Shown here: one piece after another, positions 37,701 through 49,690 of the stretch
Layout: each line of letters opens with the position of its first letter
How positions within the stretch are numbered: the stretch's first letter is position 1
Assembly: GCA_023333565.1 (NCBI GenBank)
Contig: JAJKFH010000374.1
Location: 4,154,001 to 4,218,000 of the forward strand
Direction: 5' to 3'
DNA length: 64,000 nucleotides
From: Puffinus mauretanicus
Taxonomy: Eukaryota > Chordata > Aves > Procellariiformes > Procellariidae
Notes under the pieces: model-generated
What the model saw: only the letters and a program-made list of their open reading frames with translations
What the model was told of the DNA's origin: nothing
The model's database searches: none
Translations under genes and position numbers: made by a program

Positions 37701-38451
37701 AGCTTTCACTGCCAAGTCTGGTAATTAATCAAGACTGTACTGTGGTCGACTCTTTCTTATTTTCCTTTCCCCCTTTCTGAAGTGAGTAATGAAGAATGAT
37801 GTCTTCACTTCTTCACCTCCACATCTCCTCGCCTGCTGAACATTTGAACTAGTCCCTTTGACAAGCAGCCTGCACCAGGGAGAAAGTGCCACAGATGACA
37901 AATGGGGCTTTGGAGTTTGGCAAGCATGTGGTTGGCTTTGTGACACTTCTCCATTTGCCACCATCAATCTTTCTCTGTCAAAGTCCTTTTTGTCCTGTCA
38001 TTGTTGCTGTTTGTTTCACGTTATGCATCAAGTCCTGCCTCTGCACGGGCTGGCTGGAGACTGTACTTGCTCAGCACACTAGGAGAAAACCTCTTCTAAC
38101 CAGTGGGGCAAAGTGCCATAATGATGGTTAATAGGGGTCAATGCTGCAGGTCTGCAGTGGCTATTAAGAAGGAAGACAGAGAAGAGGTTCTCTGTGAATT
38201 TCAGATTCTTTTCCAGCCCCTGCTCTCAATCTTCTTTCCCTGCACAATAAAGTTAAAAGAATCTTGAAGGTTAAAATCAAGTCACAATCTAAGGTCTGCT
38301 GCAGAAACCGAAAGGTTTTTCTTTTTTTTTTTTCTTTCACGCAAAAAGATTAGATTTTAAAATGTAAAAAGTTGTCACTGTAATAGCAACATCTGTTAAT
38401 CATTCATAGTTTCTACCCAAGTATCACAGCTCAGATGATTTCAAGTCATCT
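34711..38451. other. Unique DNA, no gene seen
   Basis: The open frame at 35105-35611 (168 codons, plus) has no recognisable domain and is overlapped by opposite-strand frames. A faint MIR-like word set (GTGACCTTGAGC, CTTTCTGTGCC) lies at about 35808-35842 but is too short to annotate with confidence. Nothing else recognised. Confidence 0.45.
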
Positions 38452-38600
38452 GAGAATTAATCCTCAGAATCCCTCTGAGGTCGATATCAACATTATCATC
38501 CTCACATCTGACAGGAAGGGAAACAGAGTACTAGAACGGGAAGAGACTTTAGGTTTCATGAAGAATTGGTGGCCAGTCTGGAATGGGAAATGAGGTCTAT
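38452..38600 (-). repeat. MIR/L2-type ancient SINE relic
   Basis: In reverse-complement order the plus strand gives AATTAATCCTCAGAATCCCT, TGAGGTCGATATCAACATTA, ATCATCCTCACATCTGACAG, GGAAGGGAAACAGAG, then a decayed tail with GGCCAGTCTGGAATGGGA. This follows the MIR core closely: the TAATCCTCA..CCCT..GAGGT..ATTATCATCC..GAAACAGAG chain. No coding potential. Confidence 0.65.
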
Positions 38601-40039
38601 CAAGACTATGGAGGTATTCTGTAGGCAACAGTTAACTGAAGTATAAGGAAATAAATTGTATAATTGATCCCTAGTGCCATCGCAATGTAAGAATAGGTTT
38701 CCATGAAAGAACCAGAGCTTCTAATTTGTTCTTCATGAAGATCCTTGTTTTTAAGTTCGCTTGTTAAGGCAGCTGTGGTTTTGGGATATTTTTGAAGAGG
38801 AGATCATGATTTGATGTGCAATGAAGTCCTTTATTGACATAATTTGCTAAACTAATATAAATTTAATTGCTTTCTAGTAATTTGAATTATTCACAACTGT
38901 TAATTTAATAGAATAATTTTTTAAGATCAGAGAGCTGGTCGTTTCACAATGGTGTTATGGTAATTCAATATGTTAGGAGGTTCCAGAGAAAGTGCTGCAT
39001 AAGTTGAAAAGAATATGTCTACTTTTCTATACACCTGAGAAGCCTAAAGAGGAAATCTGGTTCCTGTCTAGTATTTCCCCAGGGCAACCATTGCCCCAAC
39101 TCTTGTTTTAATGGTGAGTTCACAGGCAAGACTTGACATAGAAAAATAGATACAAATGCATTAATTGTGGCCATAACCTTTAACTGTTGCTGTTGAAGAA
39201 CTAGTCTCTTCTCTTTCCACATAAACTCTAGTGGAAGGGAAGAAATGTCACAAAACATGGCTATTTCTGCCCCATAATAACAGAAAGGAATAAAAGAAGC
39301 CTCAAACCCAACAAAACAACAAGCAACAAAGGGTATGAAAGCATCGATGTAAGTTACTCTTTCTGAATATTTAAATCTCTTCTGATTACAAGCATAATCT
39401 ACATATTCAAACTCGTTGGAAGGTATTGAGCTCTCTTTTCTCAATAAGAATTTATCTTGCTTCAATTTCCAGTGTGCCGTTAATTCTTCTTGTTATGCTG
39501 TTTTCTGTTAGGTTGAAAAAGCCTTTCAACTCTCCGTGTTTTCATCCATTGAACGTGTTTACACTTTCGTGCAAAGCATCAAGTTGACTGTGGACAAATT
39601 TGTATTACATGATGTAGTATGGTCCTCAGTGGTTCTACCTCTGGGCTGGTGGAAACGTAGTCCAGTAAATTAACATATGATGCAAGAATTATGATAATGC
39701 TTCTGTTACATTTGGCATGCTCAGAGTTTTAAGAGAGGTTTTTTCAAAAGCTGAAAAGACAGGAGCAGTGATACATCTTCATACGGATGAGAAGTGTTGC
39801 ACCTTCTTTCCTTGTAAATCTGATTCCTGAACACTCGCTGATCTTTATATATGATTGCCTGTCCTGTATGAATTGTGAATCTTGTGAACTCTGTTTTCCG
39901 TATATTTAGAATCTATTTGACAATATGTAAACTAGACATACAACATTCAGAAATTGGCTTTCTTCCTCTGTTCTAATTCTTCAAGCATATGGCCTCATAC
40001 AGTAAATACACCCTACCATGTGCCAGAACATACAGTGTA
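38601..40039. other. Unique DNA, no supported gene
   Basis: A 148-codon open frame on the minus strand (39019-39465) is the longest here. It is rich in Phe, Cys and Tyr, matches no family I know and is within chance length for a window of this size. The AT-rich stretch at about 38820-38930 contains several TAAT words and could be regulatory, but the case is weak. Confidence 0.45.
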
Positions 40040-40067
40040 TGTGTGTGTATATATATATACACACACA
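40040..40067. repeat. Perfect 28-bp palindrome (TG)4(TA)6(CA)4
   Basis: Four TG, six TA and four CA units form a perfect inverted repeat with dyad between 40053 and 40054; one more CA unit follows on the right. Such alternating sequences can extrude as a cruciform or adopt Z-DNA. Confidence 0.95.
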
Positions 40068-40606
40068 CATTGAGGGACAATCTGTCGTTTTTCTCCTTTC
40101 ACTAAAACCATTCTTTGCTTTTCACATCTCCTAAGGGAGTCAATCAGTTGCATGTGGATTTATATGAACAAACTAAATATGTACAACTTGACTAATTTGT
40201 GACTAAGTAGGGATGAAATAATTATTTTAAATCAAGGAGTGAGAAGTGTTGCTTACAGTGAACCATAGCAAAAGAAGGTACAAGGGAAAAATCTTAAGAA
40301 AGGAAGCTTCAGCTGAATATGGCAGAGGGAAAATCTCATAGCAGTAAGATCCACCATGTGTAAATGGTGGTTTTTTTACTGGTTATTTATTCAGACTTGG
40401 ACAGAACTGCTGGATAATTCTTTTTCATTGGTATGCAGTGCTGTAACTCGCATGTGTTGCAGGGATTCCATGCTAGCCTAGGCCAAGGTACAGAATAACG
40501 TGCTTGCTGATTGTGAGATGAGGTTATAAAGGACGTGTTTAGCTGTTATGGAAGCAAAATTGCATTGTGACTTTGTTCCTGTTATCACTAATAAAGACAA
40601 ATGACC

Positions 40607-40622
40607 TGGCTGGCTGGCTGGC
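40607..40622. repeat. (TGGC)4 tetranucleotide microsatellite
   Basis: Four perfect TGGC units. It is short and probably stable. Confidence 0.9.
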
Positions 40623-42780
40623 ATCAACAGCGGTCAGGAAGTGGCTTTGACTAGGCCTGCTGTGAGGTGACAGCAATCAGGTGCTAGCATCAGACCACAT
40701 CATTTGATAGCTCTTGACCGTAGTTGGGAGACAGCTTCTGAACATATTCACTGAGAGGTGTTGGCAGTGCTTGGGAGGTGGTTCCTGACAATATTTGCCA
40801 TAGGCATTGACATCAGTTAGGACCCACCAATTGTTTCAAAGACCATTTTCTGATGAATTATAAAACATGAGTAGTTGTGGACTCAGGTTGATAATACCAG
40901 ACTAGAAGCCAAAAATGGTCTGTCTTTCCTCTGGTTCCATGAGCTGATGAGCAAGGCTGTGCAACGATTATCTGGATGGAGAATGCACTGAAGTAAGGAT
41001 CAGCAATGTTGCTTCCTTCATCGGAAGTTGAAATGAGGGAGGAGAAGGGATGGTTGCAGACAGACAGGGCTACTCACCTCTCTTATTCTGTGTGTACCGC
41101 AATGAGAACAATACACTTTTCCTGAGTGATAGAATTGTACAGAATCCCACATTTTCCAGTCTCTGCTAAGCTGGGATGTATGAATAAGGCAGTGTGGAGT
41201 CTCTGTGCGAGCTGACATGTCATTACAGGAAGAGGTTTCACCTTCTGAATAGGTTCTCCTGAAACTTCTCTTAGAGATATTTAATCTTTGTTTTGTCATC
41301 ATTTTTCCCATGAATTCTTTCCGTTTGGTGATTTGCAAAGTGTAGGGAAGGAGGTAATATTATTTATCTGCTATGGTTCATGAATTTCTGTGGCCTCTGG
41401 AATCAGTAGGCTGGAGAGCACTAGTGTGCCCCTAGCTCTGTAGTTTTCTCCATATTTTCAACAAAAGAATCTGGAGATGTACTTTTTACTGCAGCCTTGT
41501 TTTTACACATTCTGTGACTGTGTTCCAGCTTGACAGTCTCATGTGTGAATATGAGTCATTGTGCTCTAGAAGATGCTACACATTGTTCTCAAACTAATTT
41601 TATCTCTGGTCCTTATATAATATGGTGACTGGTACCTCCTGGGTGGACAAATGCCAACAGTGTTTGCTCCAAAACTCTTCACACTGAAATGTAAACTTTA
41701 TTATTGAGAAATGGATCCCTCTGTGGCATGCATCAAGCTGGGCACCCTAGGGTTTTAAAGATCACTGCTATGGCCAGTGAAGCTCTCTATGCTTCTGTTA
41801 ATTTTTGACAACCCTTTCTTTATTCATATTGCAGCTGCTTTATGCTAGTCACCGGGTAAAACATGTCACAAAGATGTGGTTCCTTTCCCAAAGAGATGCT
41901 ATTCTAAAAATAAGTTGAGAGATGACAGGCAGAGGTGATCAACGGACAGGGACAGCATAGATTAAGGTGACAGTTCCAACCAAGGCGATTTGCTGTGGCC
42001 TTGCTGAAACTGAGACAACAATGAACACTCATTCTGTGGTAACTTGCTACTTGAGCAAATATCTCAAAAAAATCCTTACATTAAAAAAGGAACTGTAAGG
42101 AAAGAGGAAAGTAGCCTTTATTATATAGTAGCTATTATATATTATTACATAATAACGTATTACTATATATTTTCATATAAAGTAAATGTTGGAAGATGCT
42201 TAGGAAGAGCCATTCAGTAGTCACTGAAGATGTCAGGGAGGAATTGGCTTCCTCAGCAGCAGCCGCCAGGACTGCACTGTCAGGCTATAGAATTTTTAGT
42301 CGCAATTGTAAAATGGAAACACTTGGAGATAAAAATATACATATCTTTGTCAATAAGAGGGAAGGGGTTTTGTTTAATTTGGAATTACTAACTGCTCTAA
42401 ACTTGCTTCTGTTTGGATTTACAAAGGCTCTTTCTAATCAAGTGAGATACAGTAAAAAAAAAAAGTTACAAGCTGTTATCACGAGATGCCAGTGCGACCC
42501 AATAAACAACCTCTCATTTCAGGAGCACTTGCAATTCTGGCTCTTTTAGCAGATGCTCTTAGAGCTTTCTTGCAAGGTGCTCTCTTTTCTGTGAAGAATA
42601 TAAATCTACATCAACAGTTATATAGGAGAAAAGTGGTCCAGAAATTAATATCCTCAGAAATACCTTATTATGAACATTTCCAGGATCATAGCCTAGTCCT
42701 ACACTCCTTATTCCTAAGAAGGACTTGGGATTTCTTTGTTTTTTTTAAATTGTGCTGCTCATGTGCAGCACTTCTTGTCT
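40623..42780. other. Unique DNA with an AT-rich patch, no gene seen
   Basis: At 42118-42180 there is an almost pure A/T stretch with small inverted repeats (TATTACATAATA type). Open frames at 41018-41338 (minus) and 42196-42549 (plus) carry no recognisable domain. Confidence 0.5.
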
Positions 42781-42925
42781 GAAGAACTCAAAGCACCTCA
42801 GAGTATTTTTGTCCCTTTTATAAACTATGAATAGGAGGTAGAGAAGACATGTAAATGACTTGCTGAAGATGAACTGGCAAAGATGTGGCAGATCCAGGAA
42901 CAAAAATCAGAAGTCCTTCTGTGTT
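42781..42925 (-). repeat. MIR/L2-type ancient SINE relic
   Basis: The plus strand shows ACTCAAAGCACCTCAGAGTA, then GAGGTAGAGAAGACATGTAA, ATGACTTGCTGAAGATGAAC and GTGGCAGATCCAGGAACAAA. This is the reverse-complement order of the L2/MIR 3' part: AAAGCACTT, then AGTGACTTGCC, then GTGGCAGAGCCAGGA. Highly diverged. Confidence 0.6.
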
Positions 42926-44471
42926 CCTCTTTCCGTTCTGACCTCTTGATCATAGTGTGGCCGTTGTGTACAACGAAATGTTTTGTACTCGTGTATCTTT
43001 TTTCCTAGTCTCTTTTCTCTGCATTTCCATTGCTATTATTTTAATATCTGTAAGTCTGAAAGAAAAGAGGTAAGACTGGACATTATTTCTGTGTTATTTG
43101 AACATAGTGTCCTCTCACCTCAGCACCTTCACCCATCTGCCTCTATTGATGTAAAACTGCTTTTTTTTAAGCAGAAGTTGACTTCTGCTTACTATGAAGT
43201 GAGTATAATTCTCCCGTCAGTCCTTCTGAGGGAATTTTGAAGCTGTAAGTGAGAAAAGTACGCAAAGATCTCCCCTGCAAGGTGCGTAACTACATTCTGG
43301 GATTCAGCTTTCTTATGTTTTGTTTGTTGTGACTGACCCTACTAATTGCCTAAAAGACAAACTCTACTGCAGGACTTTTCCTTTGTTTTTTTTTTTTTGG
43401 TCAGACGCATAGGGAAGTCATTTAGTTCCTCCTCTGTCTTCAGAAGGCAGTAAGACACTACCCCCAATACTGAGGTGCTGGACTTAGAATTCATCAAGTT
43501 AAGGGGCATGTGCCACGTGTTTATCGATTTACCCATGTGTCATAAGCAGGGAGCATAGATGAAGCTGGGGAGGACCAAACCAAAAGAACAGCACTTGGAA
43601 GTTTGACCTTGTTTTGTTTGGAGATGGAGTTGTCTGTGCCTTTTTCTGCCCCATCAGGACTGTCTTGGGCGTGGGGCCTCCTGGTCGTGCTGGCATAATC
43701 CTGCTGGAGCTGCCCTTGGTATGCACTGGTGGCAGGAAGGAAGCCCTTCTGTTGGCTCCGTGGTTCTGGGTCTGTGCAGCTAGAAGGCTAAATCAGTGAC
43801 ACAAAGTATCCTTCACTTACCCTTTTGGAGAGGCACTGACTCTGGTCTTCATTGGGAACAGTTAGTCCCACTCCTCTGCTCCATTAGTACTGTTCTCCTT
43901 CGGCTTTTGGGGTTTGACTCCACTGTTCAGTTTGTACCTTAGCAGTGGCTCTGGCTACCATGCCTATCTTTAGTTACCTACGAAAGTATGGCGTGATGTG
44001 ATTTATTTTTAAATTGGTACACAGAACACTAGTTCCATGAAGAGAAAAGAAGGTTCTTCAGATGCCACATAGGAGGAAGCTACTCAGGGATTTGGCTGTA
44101 GGAGAGTTCCGTGGACTTTGAAATCAGTTTTTTTATTACTATTATTTTTACTGTAAAATCACATTGTGTTTTTTTCTGTAATACAAGTCAGGCCTCAAAT
44201 GCAAATAAGCTAACACAATCAAAAATATTTTTCTGTGAACAGTTTCTCATATAAGTTTAAAATTGTTCCTTTTACCTCTTTTTCCATTTTTTCTCATTCC
44301 ACATTACATGTCACTTGCTATAATATTCACAGAAGGAAAACACAGAAGGGACTCAGTGCAACCAGCTCTATATTTATCTCTCTGAATAATAACAAAATTC
44401 AGAGGTGTTTGTCTAGTCCTATATTTAATAATGAAATGCTACAAAACGTTTTTGCATTTTCTGTCTTCCAA
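42926..44471. other. Unique DNA, no gene seen
   Basis: Holds a 13-T tract at 43386-43398. Overlapping opposite-strand frames at 43529-43799 are not credible genes. Confidence 0.5.
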
Positions 44472-44620
44472 ATATCTCAAAGCACTTGATCATCACCATT
44501 ATGAGACAAACTCAAGTCCAAGGAAAGATTTTGTGAGATGTCCACAGCTGACATCCAGCAGAAAATAGAGCTGAGGACAGGATCTATTTCCTGAACCCTC
44601 AGGCCGCTCTACTACCCTCA
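44472..44620 (-). repeat. MIR/L2-type ancient SINE relic
   Basis: A TCTCAAAGCACTTGATCATC start, a central AAACTCAAGTCCAAGGAAAG, and a tail with ATAGAGCTGAGGACAGGATC and CCTGAACCCTCAGGCCGCTC follow the reverse-complement order of an L2/MIR 3' region. The CAAAGCACTT and GAGCTGAGGACAG words are the clearest. Confidence 0.6.
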
Positions 44621-46675
44621 CTGCAACAACTGTCGGATGTGTTCCCTCTCCTCCCCTGTCCCTGCTGTTCCAAGGTCACGAATCAGGGAATTAAGCTTCA
44701 GGAGCAGGCGGCTCTGCTTGTGAGGCCCCCTGAGCTGAAGCCTTGTTCTGCAATTAGTGCCGCCTCAGCAAGCAAGCTCAGAAAGTGAAACAAAGAGAAG
44801 CCCTTCCAAATTGCAGTCATTATCTCTGCAGACTTTCTTCCCAGTCCTGTGAGCACCACGTGGCAACAGGATACTGAGAGATGCAGACAGAAGTAGATTC
44901 ACTCATCCTACGGTTGCTGCAGGGTTGCTCAGGAGTATCTATCTTGAAAGGCCAACCTGTAGCCTGCAGGCGTCAGAATATTGTCTTAGCCCTGCAGAGT
45001 GCAATGCAAATATTACAGTGTGGTGGCACGTTGCTCTCATATTGGAGATTAAAGTTAACAGAATGTGGAATTATCTTCAAAGTAATGATCGCTACTATGA
45101 AAATTTATTAATAAACTGGCTTTTTATTTTAAGTTGGTGGACTTGATAGTAAGGTGTGGAAAAGATCTACTGGAATGTCTTTGACTTATAAAGGTGGGTG
45201 GACTACATCTAAGTTATATAAAAAAGTAACTAAGAAAAGCAAGCCTGTTGTCATTTGGCTTAAAATTACTGTACAGAGATCTACAAGAGAGGCCCAAAAA
45301 TGTTTGAGAGTATACAAATTGGAAAGGGTGAAAACCGTTGTAATCACCGGTCTCCTGAAGAACGTATCATTGCTTCCTTCCAGTTGTAAAAGTCCCAGGT
45401 AAACAAAGTATCTGCTGATGCGACTGAGAATTGCATGTGTGGTCATGGGGCAGTAGTAACCATCTGTCATAGCTTACCACAGGCATTCTGTGCCTCTCAC
45501 CTTTTTACAGTCCTTTTGGGATTTTAATTCTTAGTACTCACCCATTGGACTTGACTAGTGTTCAAGGCAGAGCTGTGCAGCTCCACTGGTCTTTGATGAA
45601 CTCTTTGGCTTCGCAGCCCCTGTTTATTACTGGTGTTCTTCTGGCAAGGCTAAAGACGTGCAAGACCCCCACCAGAGACGGACTCCTTTTTAGTTCTGCT
45701 TAACAACAAATAGTAGACAGAACAGCCTTGTCAAAGCATGACAGATTAGTAGCAATTTCAAAGGCAGCGTTGGAAATTTTCTAGCTAAGAAGAAAAAAGC
45801 AAAGCATGCACGTGCCTATTTTGCTGTGGTTAGTTGTCCTTCTTTTTCCAAACATGGAGCATTGCAACTATTTATTGCAGGGGGGGGCCCAAGGCTTTAG
45901 CTTTCCAAGTCCTTAACTTGCTTCTTCACTGCAATATGCAGTTGAGATGTTATTACACATTCAGACTTCTCTGACTGCAATTTGTTAAAAGTTAATAGTC
46001 ACATGATGTTCCTCCATACTGTTTTCCAGTTAACTTTATTTCTGCAGAGTGCAGACGTTAATCAATCAAGTCTCATTTACTATGGGTAAATTACTAATAC
46101 CTAATTTGACTATCCTATTTCAGAGGGGGAAAAAAAAAAAGTCGTCTTCAGTCATAGGAGGTTGCTGTTTAGAATTCATTGGTAAACTGAGGCATGGATA
46201 TTCTTCAATGAGATACTGACAGCATTTGCTGCTGCTTGTAAGAAGAGCAAAAATGACATTTTGAAGGTTGAGTCCTATGACCAATGTGATAAGTTGAATT
46301 TTACAAGCTTCCTGTTTTTGAAGCTTCACTGAGATTTTCTAAGACTTTTGGGTCTCCACAATGGTGTAGGACTGTTGTTAAAGCAAAGGTATTTCAGACA
46401 CTTCTGGGCTTGCATGAGAGATCCAAACAGTTGCTTTCCTTGTGATATTTCAGAATTTATTCTGTAGTTATTAAAGACTGGGGAGGTTAAATAAATCACA
46501 AGCACAATCCTGCTGGAAAAGCATTATGTACTATAATTTTTGTTTTCATTTTTATTTTGTGGTTTTCCAGGTGTTCTAAAATCTGGTAAATATTTCAGAG
46601 CATTTGAAGCTTTTCCAAACTGATCGCCCTATCTGTGATTGCAGACTGGGATCAAGAGGAGTGTAACAATGCAGG
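44621..46675. other. Unique DNA, no gene seen
   Basis: No recognised feature. Frames at 45154-45470 lie on both strands over the same bases. Confidence 0.5.
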
Positions 46676-47129
46676 TTATAGTGCAGTAGGATTGAAATGA
46701 GTGGCAGTAGCAGAAAGGGAATTGGTTACATCTTGCTCAAAACATTTGGCAGTTGTCACATTTAGATACAGGAACAGATGAGCCATTGATTTGATTGAGC
46801 AGGGAAGTTCTTGTTTCATTGTTCCTCTGTAAAAATTTTCATTCAGATTATGGAATTTGATAGGCTGATAATTAGAGAGATCTGCCTTTTTAAAGACAGA
46901 TTTTGATTGTATTTGTATCTTAGTCTTTTGGTAAGTGGTGTTTAACAAGAGGATGTAAAAGTCTGGCTTCTCTGTACGTCTCTTGATCCAATTGAGGTAG
47001 CGTCTCTTGCAGCCTCCTTTCAAAAGGAGAATTGCAAGAACCATAAAAAATTAAATTAATTAAATTGTGATTGTAATTCAGCAGAGGGATTCTAGTCTTA
47101 CATTTTTGGAGCAGGGAGGTATTCCTCAA
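46676..47129 (-). pseudogene. Frame-broken coding-like segment, possible non-LTR retrotransposon relic
   Basis: Two overlapping minus-strand frames, 46920-47129 and 46676-47044, both look protein-like in part. The second contains FKKADLSNYQPI at residues 51-62 (46859-46894). This resembles the KKGD..NYRPI signature that opens the reverse-transcriptase domain of LINEs of the CR1/L2/Jockey group. The first frame ends with an ERRLQETLPQLDQETYREAR stretch. If real, this is an old LINE fragment with a frameshift. However, no downstream YADD-type motif or second conserved block is visible, so the match may be accidental. Confidence 0.2.
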
Positions 47130-49404
47130 GCTTCCTTAATTAAATATCACATTGCCAATCATTGCAGCTGTGTGTGCTGTTTTCATGACATTATAGGGTA
47201 TAAGAAGTCCACCACGAGTCAAGCGTAGGGAAATGAACTGTGAAGTTTTTGTGAATTATCTCCTTTGTATAGAAAGGTACTTCAGACCATATGTGATGGA
47301 CCTGGACTAGTTAATATGCCATGGTTAGACCCAGCTAGAGCTCTACATAGAAGATACATCATTTAGCATAAGCATGGAGTTCATCTGGGTGTCAGAAAGC
47401 CCTGCCCATTCTAATGACACTGTTTCCATAGCAGCTAATGCACTTCAGAAAAGAGGGAGACAGGAATCAAACTCATGACTAACATGGCCGTCCTGAGCTC
47501 GTGATGATATAAACTGCGGCACCCACATTGTCACGTATCTTTCAGTGTGTGGTATGTCTAGGCAAGTCACTGAATAGTACACTAAGGTAATTAAACTCTC
47601 CTTTTTCCTAAGAGACTGTTCTGATTAGTCACTGCTAACAGCCTTATCTTCATTGAATTCATGAGAAAGAGCTGGGTTTGCCAAACTAAGCCCCTGCACT
47701 CAGAGTCAATACTGGCTAAAAACTTATGCTAGCTTAAGTCTGGATCCTGGAATTCTAATGATCTCTTGTTGGAATTAGTCTTGATTTGCGGTCATGGGAT
47801 TTAACTTAATAACCAGCCTCTATGTTGACCTATTGCCTTAGTTGCGTTGTGTGTACTCTAAATTTGGTGGCAAACATCCTGGTGGAGCACAATGTGGAGC
47901 CTGTGCCATTTAGCTCCTGGCAGTATGCATCAATACAGGGGAATGTATCTGAAGGAGTATGTTACCGTCGCTGGTCTTTGCGGCACACAAGCTTCCCCTT
48001 TTACGCTACAGAGGACTTCCTGTAACCTTCCATTTTAGTTCTTATTACTTGAATTTTACTTGAATCTTCAGTTCTCATCTATGTGACTGAGACTTAGTTC
48101 AGTAAAGGATGTGTATGTGTCTGTTTTCTGATACGCATTCAAATTTGGATTTCCAGTCTGAGGTTCAGCATGGGGGGTTGTGAGCTTGGTATCTCCCTTT
48201 TTTCTAAATGGACATCTAAAAGACACCAGATGAATTCAGCCTTGGAAATGCCCCCATTGACTCTGAAGAAAATCTGGCTGACTCTCTCAGATGTAGAGGC
48301 CTACGTGAGGATCGATGAGTCCTGGCCAGCATAACTGATGCTAACTATGCTGCCTCAGGTACCAAAAGTCAGACAGTTTGAATCTTGGCCAGTGTGCAAT
48401 GGTTACCCCAATGTGCTAGTGACATGTTTGTTCTTGGCAAGTCTCGCTAGAAGCCATGTATTGCAATCAGTAAAGGATGGGTAAGAGTGACAGAGTGGCT
48501 TATGAGGCTCTCTCTTACAGGAATGCTACCAGTTCGTGGTTGTTTCTTTCTAGGTATTCATATATTCTTGCATATACAAGGGCTGGCACTAGTGCCACTT
48601 AATTGTTTAGGAAAAGGGGTTTCCAGTACGTCCTCTCTGACTTTTTTCCGCAGTCCTGTGGGGATGTCTTTTCTATCTAACAGTCTACAGATTTTTCTTT
48701 TAAGTGCTTTATAAAGCACACCTTCTGAGAGAGGGTACTGGCCTGACACCTAGAAGATCTGTTTATACTTTCAGTTCAGCCTCTGCTTGCTGTTTGATGC
48801 TGGCCTCCTCATTTCACATTCTCTTTGCTTTAATTCCATCTTTTGTTGAATGGAAAAACTACTTCTTCCCCTTCCTGGTGAAAGATAATGCTCTCTAAGC
48901 ATTATCATCATCACCCTTGGACCCGTCTGAAGAGGGCAGACAGTCTCCCTATATGTTTTGTACTCCCACACCAGCTGTTGTACTGACGTGTTACAGATGA
49001 GATTTTGGAAGGCAGGGGAATGTCTAAGACTGTAACTTCAAGTCTTAGATTTTGTTTGCATTTTCTCCTTTCTGTAACTCATGCATACCCATTTCTCAGT
49101 TCTGGCTTCATCCATCCTGAAACAACCCAATTACACCCATTGAACAGATACTAGAGACAGAGATACCAGAGACTGCAGAATTTCCCCAGGGCTTAAAAGC
49201 AGGTGGAAGAGCCATTTCTCACCTACTGGTGCCGGAAGCAGGAAGCTAGAAGTGAATCAAAGGACTCCTGAGGAACAAAGCAGTTGGAAGTGAACACTGA
49301 CACGAGCCACTTTAAGCCTGGAGGCCCAAATTTATATTCTCTTATCTTCCTAGGAGATTACGTGGCCACAGTGACCAGGACAGCTCTTTTCAATAAGATT
49401 AAAG
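47130..49404. other. Unique DNA, no gene seen
   Basis: No exon recognised. A faint reverse SINE-head-like segment (GACAGGAATCAAACTCATGA at 47459-47478) and CATTGACTCTGAAG at 48254-48267 recall old amniote repeats but are too short to call. Confidence 0.45.
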
Positions 49405-49690
49405 GTGGAAAAGGTCTAGAAAGTCTCAACTAGTTCATTCCTCCTGCAGCACAGGTTGTCCCCTGCAGAATAATCCCAGTGGCTTTTATGTCTCTGGTTT
49501 CACCTCAGGCAGTGAGATTTCCGGCATATTGACTCTTCAGGTTAGAGCGATATTCCCTCTCTAAACAAGAAAAGCAGTTTCTTGTTGGATCTTGTAGTAT
49601 GTTCCCTTAGGCTGAACAGTGACCAGTCACATTATTTTTCCTATGTCCAGGAGAGGCTACCCCACTCCTCCTGTTTGGCTACTTAAAGAG
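49405..49690 (-). repeat. Possible ancient CR1 3' end relic
   Basis: GGTGGAAAAGGTCTAGAAAG and CTCAACTAGTTCATTCCTCC, followed by TGCAGCAC, echo the antisense CR1 3' untranslated region (a GGAAGGGACCT..ATCTAGTCCAACC type of chain). The continuation to 49690 is poorly matched, so the right boundary is arbitrary. Confidence 0.35.
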
